Below, in pieces: positions 1 through 5,033 of a stretch of DNA of 5,033 nt (position 1 is the stretch's first letter; every line of letters begins with the position of its first letter). Under the pieces are notes generated by a model. The model was not told the DNA's origin. It made no database searches and worked only from the letters and a program-made list of their open reading frames with translations. The position numbers and the translations under genes are program-made. Source of the stretch: Candidatus Ratteibacteria bacterium (GTDB lineage Bacteria > Ratteibacteria > UBA8468 > B48-G9 > JAFGKM01); contig JAQVEU010000077.1 in the NCBI GenBank assembly GCA_028697565.1, positions 1 through 5,033 on the forward strand. The letters are read 5' to 3'.

Positions 1-1
1 C

Positions 2-670
2 TCGGACATTTTTATCACCGAAGTATTTGCCATCAGGATTATAACTCTCAATATCTTCAAAGTCATAAAGAACTTTGTTGTTTGCAATACAATAATACCT
101 GATTTGTTCATTTCTTATATGAAGGTTACCAGAAAGTCCTGTGCCGTCAGTATGTCCTGTCATATAAACAAACTTCACATTAGGATAGTCCCTTTCCAAT
201 TTAGTCATCAGGTCAAGATAGGTGTTTATATCATTTTCTGTGGCGGAGCTTACCTGTCCACACCATGACCACATAACGACATTTATCTCCGGATGGGTAT
301 TCAGATATACCCTTGTGGTCTGTGCCCATTCGGTTCTATTGGGATTGCCAAGGTCCTGCGCCTTCCCTAAATTGCCATCCCGTATATCCAGTGCACCATT
401 TGCCCCTCCATAATTCCATGCATACAGATTACCTTTAAAAGATACCAGTCCTGTCATTCCTGTGGTTATCTGACTGCCGTGAGAGGTGTGTCCATAGGCG
501 ATGTGAAGTGTCTTTTTTGCCTTTTCTATCCACTCCACAGGTATCTTGTTTATATTGGTATGCCTATGGTCAATAATGATAGGTTCTTTCCTGTTTTCGC
601 TGTGGCACCATAACGGCAGGCACACAAGTATAACCGCTGTAGTTAAAATATACATAATGGACTTTTTCAT
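2..670 (-). CDS. Secreted SGNH-hydrolase-like protein with HTSHGSQ motif (partial, C-terminus beyond left edge)
   Basis: An open frame of 223 codons starts at ATG 670 and runs without a stop to the window edge, so the C-terminus is missing. The start is supported by AAGGAG at 676-681, five bases upstream. Residues 1-22 form a Sec-type signal peptide (basic MKKS, then a hydrophobic core). The Cys at 22 is not in a good lipobox, so a lipoprotein is possible but not favoured. The mature part carries AYG-HTSHGSQ (residues 58-67), WSWCGQ (134-139), MTGHTDG (170-176) and YDFEDIESYNPDG (202-214). I recognise this combination from a family of uncharacterised exported SGNH/GDSL-like proteins; the Ser and His residues in these motifs are candidate active-site residues by inference. 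Substrate is unknown. It is the last visible gene of the minus-strand run, 57 bases after the membrane protein gene, so it is probably cotranscribed, although a functional link to metal transport is not evident. Confidence 0.8.
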   Translation of the reverse strand, partial: MKKSIMYILTTAVILVCLPLWCHSENRKEPIIIDHRHTNINKIPVEWIEKAKKTLHIAYGHTSHGSQITTGMTGLVSFKGNLYAWNYGGANGALDIRDGNLGKAQDLGNPNRTEWAQTTRVYLNTHPEINVVMWSWCGQVSSATENDINTYLDLMTKLERDYPNVKFVYMTGHTDGTGLSGNLHIRNEQIRYYCIANNKVLYDFEDIESYNPDGKYFGDKNVR

Positions 671-727
671 AATCACTCCTTCTGTTTTATCTTCATCTAA
701 TACCTGGTATCATCAATTGCTTTCGTA

Positions 728-1366
728 TTATTCTTTTTCTGATACAAACAGCAATGGGAAAATAATATCACTGGTACAGCAGGGTATTACCACTGCCAGA
801 ACCATATAGACCAAGACAATCCCTATTTTATGTGTCCAGTCCGTAACTCCGAATGAGACAAGGTACAGGACAGAAGCAACTGCACTTATCAGAACATGCA
901 GGGAATGGGAAAAGATAACCCCTTCCTGTTTTTCCAGTGTTCCAGGTGCAAGAAAACCCATAATAATTCCAAAGAAAATAAAGGGTAGTATAATCTGCGG
1001 ATGCTCCACAATACAAATATGCAACTGCATATGAGCGCCAAGGAGAAAGCCAGATATATAAGGGATGATAATATCACTTATCCCACATATTCCCACAGAG
1101 CCAAAAAATCCAATAATAACTGCCTTAAAGCCCTTTCTTTCATGTTGCCAGAACATAGCGGTTGTTGCTATGGCTGAAAAAAGAAGATGTATAGGGTGGA
1201 AGATATGAAAGAGTTCCTCAGAATAAGGTGACATATCAGATATTCGCAGCATTTCTGTGATAACAGTAAAGAACCCCACAAGTATAAGTCCGATACTCAC
1301 ACTGAGAATTGAAAACGGCAAATGATGTTTCAACTCCTCCCATATATGTATATTTTTCCTTTCCAT
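728..1366 (-). CDS. His/Cys-rich polytopic membrane protein, likely partner of the YcgR/YcgQ-type permease pair
   Basis: The product has 212 residues and is strongly hydrophobic, with about six probable membrane segments (near 18-37, 57-74, 83-104, 124-141, 153-171, 181-206). I do not recognise a named family. It is rich in potential metal ligands in or next to membrane segments: H54, H57, H60, H112, H116, C118, H122, H154, H157 and the pair C196-C197. Two parts resemble each other. HPIHLLFSAIATTAMF (57-72) matches HSLHVLISAVASVLYL (154-169), and each is followed about 40 residues later by an SDII-P motif (SDIIIP at 98 and SDIIFP at 199). This suggests an internal duplication. I chose ATG 1366, not ATG 1396, because AAGGAGG lies seven bases upstream of 1366 and the longer form would run into the YcgQ gene. 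The gene begins 13 bases after the YcgQ stop and ends with TAA at 728-730. Inference: an integral component of the metal transporter encoded upstream. Confidence 0.85.
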   Translation of the reverse strand: MERKNIHIWEELKHHLPFSILSVSIGLILVGFFTVITEMLRISDMSPYSEELFHIFHPIHLLFSAIATTAMFWQHERKGFKAVIIGFFGSVGICGISDIIIPYISGFLLGAHMQLHICIVEHPQIILPFIFFGIIMGFLAPGTLEKQEGVIFSHSLHVLISAVASVLYLVSFGVTDWTHKIGIVLVYMVLAVVIPCCTSDIIFPLLFVSEKE

Positions 1367-1373
1367 TCTGTCC

Positions 1374-1380
1374 CCTCCTT
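1374..1380 (-). promoter_or_regulatory. Ribosome binding site that decides the start of the 728-1366 gene
   Basis: On the minus strand this reads AAGGAGG, a near-perfect anti-16S match, seven bases before ATG 1366. Its first base is the last base of the TGA stop of the preceding gene. This position argues for the shorter start (MERK...) over the in-frame ATG at 1396, and for translation of the two genes from one message. Confidence 0.75.
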
Positions 1381-2084
1381 CAGTAAAGATAAACATCAGT
1401 TGGTTGTTGTGTTTCCTTTATCTCTTCAGCTATAATAACAGGTTTCCCTTCTTCTATTCTGCATTGCCCATATACTTTTACCCATATATCCTGTTTTAAC
1501 TCTCCGGTATTGCTATATAAGACCTCAATACCAAGCGGTGTAGCATCAGCAGCACAGCAGGTAATCAGAAACCTTACTAATATAAATTTCTCAGAGACAT
1601 TTTGTTTAAAGACAAATCCCTCAACAGCAACGGGTTTTCCATCAATCTCTTCCGGCTTATTTTTTACAAGTGTAAGAATCTGTTTGATATTCAGTTTTTT
1701 ATACTGCCCCTCCATCTCTATTTGCGCTTTCAAAATTTCCATTACATTTTCACCTGCAAACTCCTGACTTATTCCTCTTTTACCTGCTGCAAGTCCCGGA
1801 AGAGACCCTGGTCTCACAACCACTACAAGTAGAATAGGAAACAAAAGGACTATAAATGACAGAGATGACTGAATGGTGATATTTTCCTTTTCTTCTTTTT
1901 TAAACCTTTTGAGTTTTATTACAAAGAGCATTAGAAGTATAAGCAGTCCGAGGATGGTAAAAGGGAAGAACCTTTTGTTTATATATGCCTGTAGTTTTCC
2001 TGTTGCCAATGTTATGAAAAGGAACAAAATCCATATAAATATCGTCAGTGCCTGATAGAAATCCCTCTTTTTAAAAACTTCCAT
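1380..2084 (-). CDS. YcgQ/TIGR03943-family membrane protein, putative permease subunit
   Basis: The product has 234 residues. Three hydrophobic segments lie in the N-terminal part (about 11-28, 40-57 and 74-90), followed by a soluble domain of about 140 residues. The C-terminal domain holds the family hallmark RFLITCCAADATPLGIEV (171-188), preceded by VEGFVFKQ (154-161). The paired cysteines C176-C177 with the AAD sequence are typical of YcgQ/TIGR03943 proteins, which are normally encoded next to a DUF318/YcgR permease, as here. In some bacteria such pairs have been linked to zinc homeostasis; the metal handled here cannot be told from sequence. ATG 2084 overlaps the TAA stop of the permease by one base (TAATG), and GGAGG sits five bases upstream inside the permease gene, so translation is very likely coupled. 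Length is usual for the family. Inference: a membrane subunit that exposes a Cys-containing domain outside the cytoplasm. Confidence 0.9.
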   Translation of the reverse strand: MEVFKKRDFYQALTIFIWILFLFITLATGKLQAYINKRFFPFTILGLLILLMLFVIKLKRFKKEEKENITIQSSLSFIVLLFPILLVVVVRPGSLPGLAAGKRGISQEFAGENVMEILKAQIEMEGQYKKLNIKQILTLVKNKPEEIDGKPVAVEGFVFKQNVSEKFILVRFLITCCAADATPLGIEVLYSNTGELKQDIWVKVYGQCRIEEGKPVIIAEEIKETQQPTDVYLY

Positions 2085-3076
2085 TACATCCTCCCTATAA
2101 AAGTTCCGGCAACTCCTAATATAAGAACAGTGAAAAATACAGAGATCAGAAGTTTTAAAACAAATCTCTTTTTAAATGTTCCTGAATAAAGTATGGAAAC
2201 AGTTATATTCATCATAGGTCCTGTAACCATAAATGCAATCTTGGAGAAGGAAGGCATATTGACAAAAGAACTTGCAACAAACGCATCTGCGAAGGAGCAA
2301 AGAGACAAAAGTATTCCAAGTATCTGCATCATAAACACAGAAAGGACTTTATTTCCTGATAGTGCGATAAATACCTCCCGTGATATAAATGTCTGAAATA
2401 TCCCAGCAGCAATTGCTCCAAGCACAAGATATCGTCCCATCAGCAAAAAATCATTTTCTGCATGGTGGAAGATTCTTTCTGTTTTAGACAGGTTGTGATT
2501 ATGGGTACAGTACTCTGCTGTATCTTCTTTCAGTATATCCTTGTTTTTAGAGAGCATAAGGGAAATAGCAACTGCTGAGATAAATGTAAGTAGTATCCTT
2601 CCCATAACAATATGCAATGAATAAGAAAAGGCGACAAGTGTTGAGAAAATTGTTATAGGGTTTATAATAGGTGAGGCAAGCATATAAGCCAGCCCGCCAG
2701 AAGTGTCAACCCCTTTTTTTAGTAATCTCTTTGCTACAATCACATTACCGCAGGAACATACAGGGAAAATGACCCCAAGAAAAGAGCCAATGACAGCAGA
2801 CAGAAATCTGTTGGGAGGAAAGACCTTTTTAATTTTTTCTTCAGAGACAAAGACCTCTATCAGACCTGATAACAGTGTCCCGATAAGTATGAATGGGATT
2901 GCTTCCAGTAGTATTGCTGTGACAACTATAGTGAAAACCTGAATTCTCGGATTTTTAAACAGTTGTGGTATAACTCCAAGATTTCCTGAGTTCCACAGGT
3001 TGAGTACAAGCAGAAGAAAAAACACTCCTGTGATGAGAACTATCCTGTTTAAAACATTTTCTTTCTCCTTTTTCAT
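2084..3076 (-). CDS. DUF318/ArsP-type permease (YcgR/YraQ family)
   Basis: The product has 330 residues, the usual length for this permease family, with about eight membrane segments. Recognised motifs are PVCSCG (105-110), LASPIINPITIFST (133-146), LSLCSFADAFVASSF (257-271) and GPMMN (286-290). They repeat the family's two-half layout, each half with a Cys-bearing loop and a Pro/Asn motif. The family includes organoarsenical efflux permeases (ArsP) and zinc-linked YcgR proteins. The YcgQ-type gene immediately downstream favours the YcgR-like role over arsenic efflux, and no ars gene is visible. A central loop between the halves (about 190-205) has C190, H192, H194, H204 and H205, which could bind metal; this is inference. 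The start ATG 3076 has GAAAGGG six bases upstream. It is the first gene of the minus-strand run, and its stop overlaps the next start. It may be controlled by the dyad at 3097-3112, which is unproven. Confidence 0.9.
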   Translation of the reverse strand: MKKEKENVLNRIVLITGVFFLLLVLNLWNSGNLGVIPQLFKNPRIQVFTIVVTAILLEAIPFILIGTLLSGLIEVFVSEEKIKKVFPPNRFLSAVIGSFLGVIFPVCSCGNVIVAKRLLKKGVDTSGGLAYMLASPIINPITIFSTLVAFSYSLHIVMGRILLTFISAVAISLMLSKNKDILKEDTAEYCTHNHNLSKTERIFHHAENDFLLMGRYLVLGAIAAGIFQTFISREVFIALSGNKVLSVFMMQILGILLSLCSFADAFVASSFVNMPSFSKIAFMVTGPMMNITVSILYSGTFKKRFVLKLLISVFFTVLILGVAGTFIGRM

Positions 3077-3090
3077 AGAGTGCCCTTTCG

Positions 3091-3138
3091 TTAATTGGTA
3101 ATGTATATTAGCTTCAAAAAGTAATTCCTCTTCCTCAT
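3091..3138 (-). CDS. Possible 15-codon upstream reading frame (leader peptide candidate)
   Basis: ATG 3138 is preceded by a purine-rich AGGAG-containing tract on the minus strand. It opens a frame of 15 codons (MRKRNYFLKLIYITN) that ends at TAA 3091-3093, fourteen bases before the permease start. The peptide is basic and then hydrophobic. A frame this short easily arises by chance, and no attenuator hairpin is evident, so it is offered only as a candidate. Confidence 0.15.
   Translation of the reverse strand: MRKRNYFLKLIYITN
3097..3112. promoter_or_regulatory. Imperfect dyad upstream of the permease operon, candidate operator
   Basis: GGTAATGTATATTAGC equals its own reverse complement at 12 of 16 positions, with TAAT...ATTA arms around an AT-rich centre. 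It lies 21-36 bases upstream of the permease start, where an operator for a Fur/Zur-like or other metalloregulator could sit. It does not match a textbook Zur or Fur box closely, and AT-rich DNA yields such dyads by chance. No convincing -35/-10 pair was found; TTGAAG on the minus strand just upstream has no good -10 partner. Confidence 0.2.
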
Positions 3139-3167
3139 CCCTCTCCTCTCATATGTGTAGGAATTCA

Positions 3168-3183
3168 CTACTGTCCAATAAAA
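3168..3183 (+). repeat. Left terminal inverted repeat of the IS remnant
   Basis: CTACTGTCCAATAAAA is repeated exactly in inverted orientation at 3692-3707. With the transposase fragments between them, these are the ends of one insertion element. The similarity continues weakly inward through a T-rich stretch. Confidence 0.9.
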
Positions 3184-3268
3184 CTTTTTGACAATTTATG
3201 ATTTTGAGAGCCGACCCCCTGCAGGGTATATTGTTTAAGAAGCAGTTAACCCTCACAAGGATGTTGGT

Positions 3269-3688
3269 ATGGAATATAATAGCATAATTTTCAATCAAAT
3301 ATTAAATATGTTGCTGAGGTACCAGTTTGAGCAAGAGGTTGTAAAGGAGCAAGCGAACAGATATACCAAGCATTTCACAGCGTGGAATCAGTTATTGGTA
3401 AACTTATATGCCCAGTCATTGGAAAGAAGAGTTTACAGGATATAGAGACAGGACTGAAGATGCATCAGAACACGTGGTATCACTTAGGACTGGTAAAAGT
3501 AGCGAAAAATCCTTTTTTTACCCTTATCTTTGGACAGCAGGAATAAGTATTCTCTATTGTATCTAACAAGGGTTATCAAAAAATGTCTGTTTACAAGAGG
3601 TGATGTTATTGACCTGCTGAATCTGAGTCTCAAAAAAGTTGGAAGGGTACGAGACCCTTGCTATGAAATGAGTTTGTTCGAGGGATGA
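3269..3688 (+). pseudogene. Broken DUF4372/IS4-type transposase
   Basis: Translation from ATG 3269 gives MEYNSIIFNQILNMLLRYQF and continues with a NRYTKHFTAWNQLLVNLYAQ segment, the familiar N-terminus of DUF4372 transposases. A one-base loss near 3416 then shifts the frame. The next frame from 3418 continues as IGKKSLQDIETGLKMHQNTW followed by YHLGLVKVAKN, again a close family match. After about 3510 the sequence is scrambled by a T-run and further shifts, with a trace of SRNKYSL near 3535-3555. From about 3560 the original frame resumes with CLFTRGDVIDLLNLSLKKVG and ends in MSLFEG and TGA 3686-3688, which resembles the family's C-terminal tail (LF-TR-D--LLN ... LF). The region carrying the DDE catalytic residues is absent. 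Certainly nonfunctional. Confidence 0.88.
3632..3659 (-). terminator. Weak terminator-like hairpin on the minus strand inside the IS remnant
   Basis: On the minus strand AAGGGT, a five-base loop and ACCCTT form a perfect six-pair stem. It is followed, after five bases (ccaac), by TTTTTT. If active, it would stop transcripts coming from the glycosidase/recR side before the permease operon. The short stem and the gap before the T-run make this weak, and it lies inside old transposase coding sequence. Confidence 0.3.
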
Positions 3689-3691
3689 AAT

Positions 3692-3707
3692 TTTTATTGG
3701 ACAGTAG
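3692..3707 (-). repeat. Right terminal inverted repeat of the IS remnant
   Basis: On the plus strand this reads TTTTATTGGACAGTAG, the exact reverse complement of 3168-3183. It begins three bases after the end of the transposase stop codon, as expected for a compact element, and adjoins the degenerate end of recR. Confidence 0.9.
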
Positions 3708-3717
3708 AGATGATATA

Positions 3718-3937
3718 TTACTTAATTCTTGCAGAGTTAGAGGTTAAAACAATTCTGACATATTTTTATTTTCTTTTTCAGGTTGGCAAGGTTTTCTACA
3801 AAATTATTAATGAATTCATTATCACCTGTAATTAAAAAATTCACAATTCTTTCTGCACTTTTAAGTCCTATACCAGGTAATTTTGAAAAATTTTCAATAA
3901 GTTTTTCAACAATTTCAATTTTTTTCAATTTGTCCAA
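3718..3937 (-). pseudogene. recR: recR fragment, recombination mediator RecR truncated at the IS edge
   Basis: RecR works with RecF/RecO in loading RecA at gaps. The intact reading frame (3937 to TAA 3737-3739) gives only 66 residues of the usual roughly 200. It has the helix-hairpin-helix motif LPGIGLKSAER (20-30), the NFVENLANLKKKIKICQNCF segment and the first zinc-finger pair C60-x2-C63, ending at CFNL. The second Cys pair and the Toprim domain are missing. In the next frame, 3741-3721 encodes SNSARIK, which fits the RecR stretch just after the second Cys pair. A small deletion plus frameshift has therefore removed the zinc-finger end, and the rest is lost at the IS boundary. The start is TTG 3937, because a TAA lies in frame just upstream and no ATG is available. 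It overlaps the preceding glycosidase gene by 23 bases. Strongly AT-rich. Not expected to be functional. Confidence 0.85.
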
Positions 3938-5033
3938 ACTTTATGATTTTTTCAACTACCTTCTTTTTGAATTTCAATGGGATTGCTATAACAAGGGTAT
4001 TATAGTTTCCATCTTTTGATATATGCAGACCATCCGTCTCTTTAACATAAATGTTTTCAGGAGCATAAAGAAATAATGTTCCACTTTCCCCTTTGGGTCT
4101 TTCAACTGTAAGACAGCATTCCATTTTTTTAGAATTATATTCAAAATTCTTAATTTCCATTTCCCCCATCATAATATGCATATCTGTTCCAAGTATTGCT
4201 GGTTGTTCTTTATCTTTTACAAATCTCAGAACTGTAACACTTTCTTGTCGGACATTTATATCAATATTGTCTATTCTCTTCCCTTCAAACTTTTCATTCC
4301 AGAAATCCCACACTAAATAATTTTGTCCTTTTTCCATTCCAAGAGTTTCAAAAGGCACTTTTATATTTTTAGGGACTGATTCAAAATTGTATATTGCAAG
4401 AACTTTATATTCACCCCATGGTTTAACAATAGAACGTAAAAATAATTTTGGATAATCAGGTGAAACAGATGTAAAAAGGTCTATAGGAAAACCAATTTCT
4501 TTACTTCTTGGTAGTGTTTTTTTAATAAGGTTTAATCTTTCTTCACTAATATTACGAATATCATCACCTAATATTGTTGGTCCACCACTGAATGCGTGAA
4601 TAGTAGCATGTATTTGTGCATGAGTAAGTGGTATAGGTTTATCTACTGTAAGAAGATTTGAAGAATCGGTAATGTAAAGTTTGCGATGTGTATAATAATG
4701 GGCTGCCTGTGAAAGTAATGCTTCTTTAGGACCTGTCCAGAAATCACATTTGTTAATTACATAGGAAGCAGGATAAAAAAATGCTTCTTTATTAATATGC
4801 CTTCCTTCTCCAAAATCATTACCAACACGAACCCCATCAAGTATTCCCGCATTATGAACCTGGGGACCTGTGGAACTTAATAAATATGTGTCTTTCCCAG
4901 CAGCTTTTTTTAATGTTTTGAGAGCATTTGTATATACCTCTGGCCCTGCTACAAGATTTTTATTGAAATGTTTTTTATAAGGGAAACGATGAATATTTCC
5001 TGCCCCCGCTTCAAGAAAATCTACCATATAATA
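3915..5033 (-). CDS. Clan GH-D-like glycoside hydrolase, alpha-galactosidase-related (partial, N-terminus beyond right edge)
   Basis: The frame is open to the window edge: TAT TAT precede the first ATG at 5027, so that ATG is probably internal. The visible 372 residues end at TGA 3915-3917. Counting from ATG 5027, YYMVDFLEAG resembles the strand carrying the nucleophile Asp of GH27/GH36-type TIM barrels (candidate D3). ILDGVRVGNDFGEG (62-75) resembles the R-x-G-x-D acid/base region (candidate D71), preceded by TYLLSSTG (47-54). THAQIHATIHAFSGGPTILG (135-154) followed by DDI matches the late-barrel segment of the clan. The remainder (about 195-370) looks like C-terminal beta-sandwich domains and includes YLVWDFWNEKFEG. 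The catalytic assignments are inference from motif resemblance, and the sugar substrate is unknown. No signal peptide can be judged because the N-terminus is missing. The gene is clearly more AT-rich than those left of the IS remnant. Its 3' end overlaps the recR start by 23 bases. Confidence 0.75.
   Translation of the reverse strand, partial: YYMVDFLEAGAGNIHRFPYKKHFNKNLVAGPEVYTNALKTLKKAAGKDTYLLSSTGPQVHNAGILDGVRVGNDFGEGRHINKEAFFYPASYVINKCDFWTGPKEALLSQAAHYYTHRKLYITDSSNLLTVDKPIPLTHAQIHATIHAFSGGPTILGDDIRNISEERLNLIKKTLPRSKEIGFPIDLFTSVSPDYPKLFLRSIVKPWGEYKVLAIYNFESVPKNIKVPFETLGMEKGQNYLVWDFWNEKFEGKRIDNIDINVRQESVTVLRFVKDKEQPAILGTDMHIMMGEMEIKNFEYNSKKMECCLTVERPKGESGTLFLYAPENIYVKETDGLHISKDGNYNTLVIAIPLKFKKKVVEKIIKFGQIEKN

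Larger units (their letters stand above)
3168..3707 (+). mobile_element. Internally deleted IS4-type (DUF4372 class) insertion sequence remnant
   Basis: The remnant is about 540 bases bounded by perfect 16-base inverted repeats. It contains only the first roughly 90 and the last roughly 40 residues of a DUF4372-type DDE transposase. Elements of this kind are normally well over 1 kb, so most of the middle, including the catalytic core, has been lost. No direct target duplication is apparent: the flanks are GGAATTCA on the left and AGATGATA on the right. The element cannot move by itself but could still be a substrate for a related transposase. The stretch from 3184 to 3268 inside it is the untranslated left end and includes a small palindrome, CCCTGCAGGG (3217-3226). 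Confidence 0.88.

Noticed and set aside
222..413. Plus-strand open frame over the SGNH-like gene
   Set aside because: It is the reverse-strand shadow of a well-supported gene, with no ribosome binding site and no recognisable protein. The same applies to other plus-strand frames at 546-809, 1510-2055, 2193-2396, 2703-2942, 3783-4019 and 4093-4320.
828..1077. Two short minus-strand frames inside the small membrane protein gene
   Set aside because: They overlap the membrane protein in other frames and show no family resemblance or start signal of their own.
1367..1396. Ten-residue N-terminal extension (MFIFTEGGDR) of the small membrane protein
   Set aside because: The strong AAGGAGG site lies inside this extension and serves ATG 1366; the extension itself reads through the end of the YcgQ gene in another frame and has no good ribosome binding site.
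2084..3076. Reading the permease as an arsenic efflux protein (ArsP)
   Set aside because: The fold family is shared, but the adjoining YcgQ-type partner and the absence of other ars genes favour the YcgR-like type.
3188..3193. TTGACA, a perfect -35 hexamer inside the IS left end
   Set aside because: No -10 hexamer lies at 16-18 bases; the nearest TATATT (3227-3232) is 33 bases away, so it is not called as a promoter.
3217..3226. CCCTGCAGGG palindrome in the IS left end
   Set aside because: Perfect but only ten bases with no loop or T-run. It is too short to call an operator or terminator and is only mentioned within the element.
1..5033. CRISPR arrays, tRNA or rRNA genes, toxin-antitoxin pairs and phage genes
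   Set aside because: I saw no regularly spaced direct repeats, no cloverleaf-type sequence and no such protein families in either strand.

Overview
The window looks like bacterial chromosome with a standard genetic code and clear AGGAG-type ribosome binding sites. It is moderately AT-rich. The protein families (a YcgR/YcgQ-type permease pair, a secreted SGNH-like protein with a HTSHGSQ motif, and a clan GH-D-like glycosidase) are common in uncultivated bacterial lineages from environmental metagenomes. The lineage itself cannot be fixed from 5 kb. All intact genes lie on the minus strand; the only plus-strand coding trace is a wrecked transposase.

Left part (about 1-3140, read right to left): a compact four-gene run. 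It starts with a DUF318/ArsP-type permease (2084-3076). A YcgQ/TIGR03943 partner follows (1380-2084), coupled to the permease through a TAATG stop/start overlap. Next comes a small His/Cys-rich polytopic membrane protein (728-1366), whose ribosome binding site abuts the stop codon of the YcgQ gene. Last is a secreted SGNH-like protein (2-670) that runs off the left edge. The first three are probably one metal-related membrane transport system. The third protein is the least familiar and appears to be built from two similar halves. A short imperfect dyad and a possible 15-codon upstream reading frame lie just ahead of the permease.

Middle (3168-3707): a decayed remnant of an IS4-type element of the DUF4372 transposase class, about 540 bases long. 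It still has both 16-base terminal inverted repeats. The N-terminal and extreme C-terminal transposase pieces survive, with a frameshift, and the catalytic core is missing.

Right part (3708-5033, read right to left): the C-terminal portion of a clan GH-D-like (alpha-galactosidase-related) glycoside hydrolase that enters from the right edge. Its 3' end overlaps the start of recR. Only the first third of recR survives before it degenerates and stops at the edge of the insertion element. This part is visibly more AT-rich than the left part. The element therefore marks either an old rearrangement junction or an assembly join between two different loci.

The most promising item is the three-component membrane operon with its duplicated His/Cys-rich protein. 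The recR/IS junction is the second item to check.
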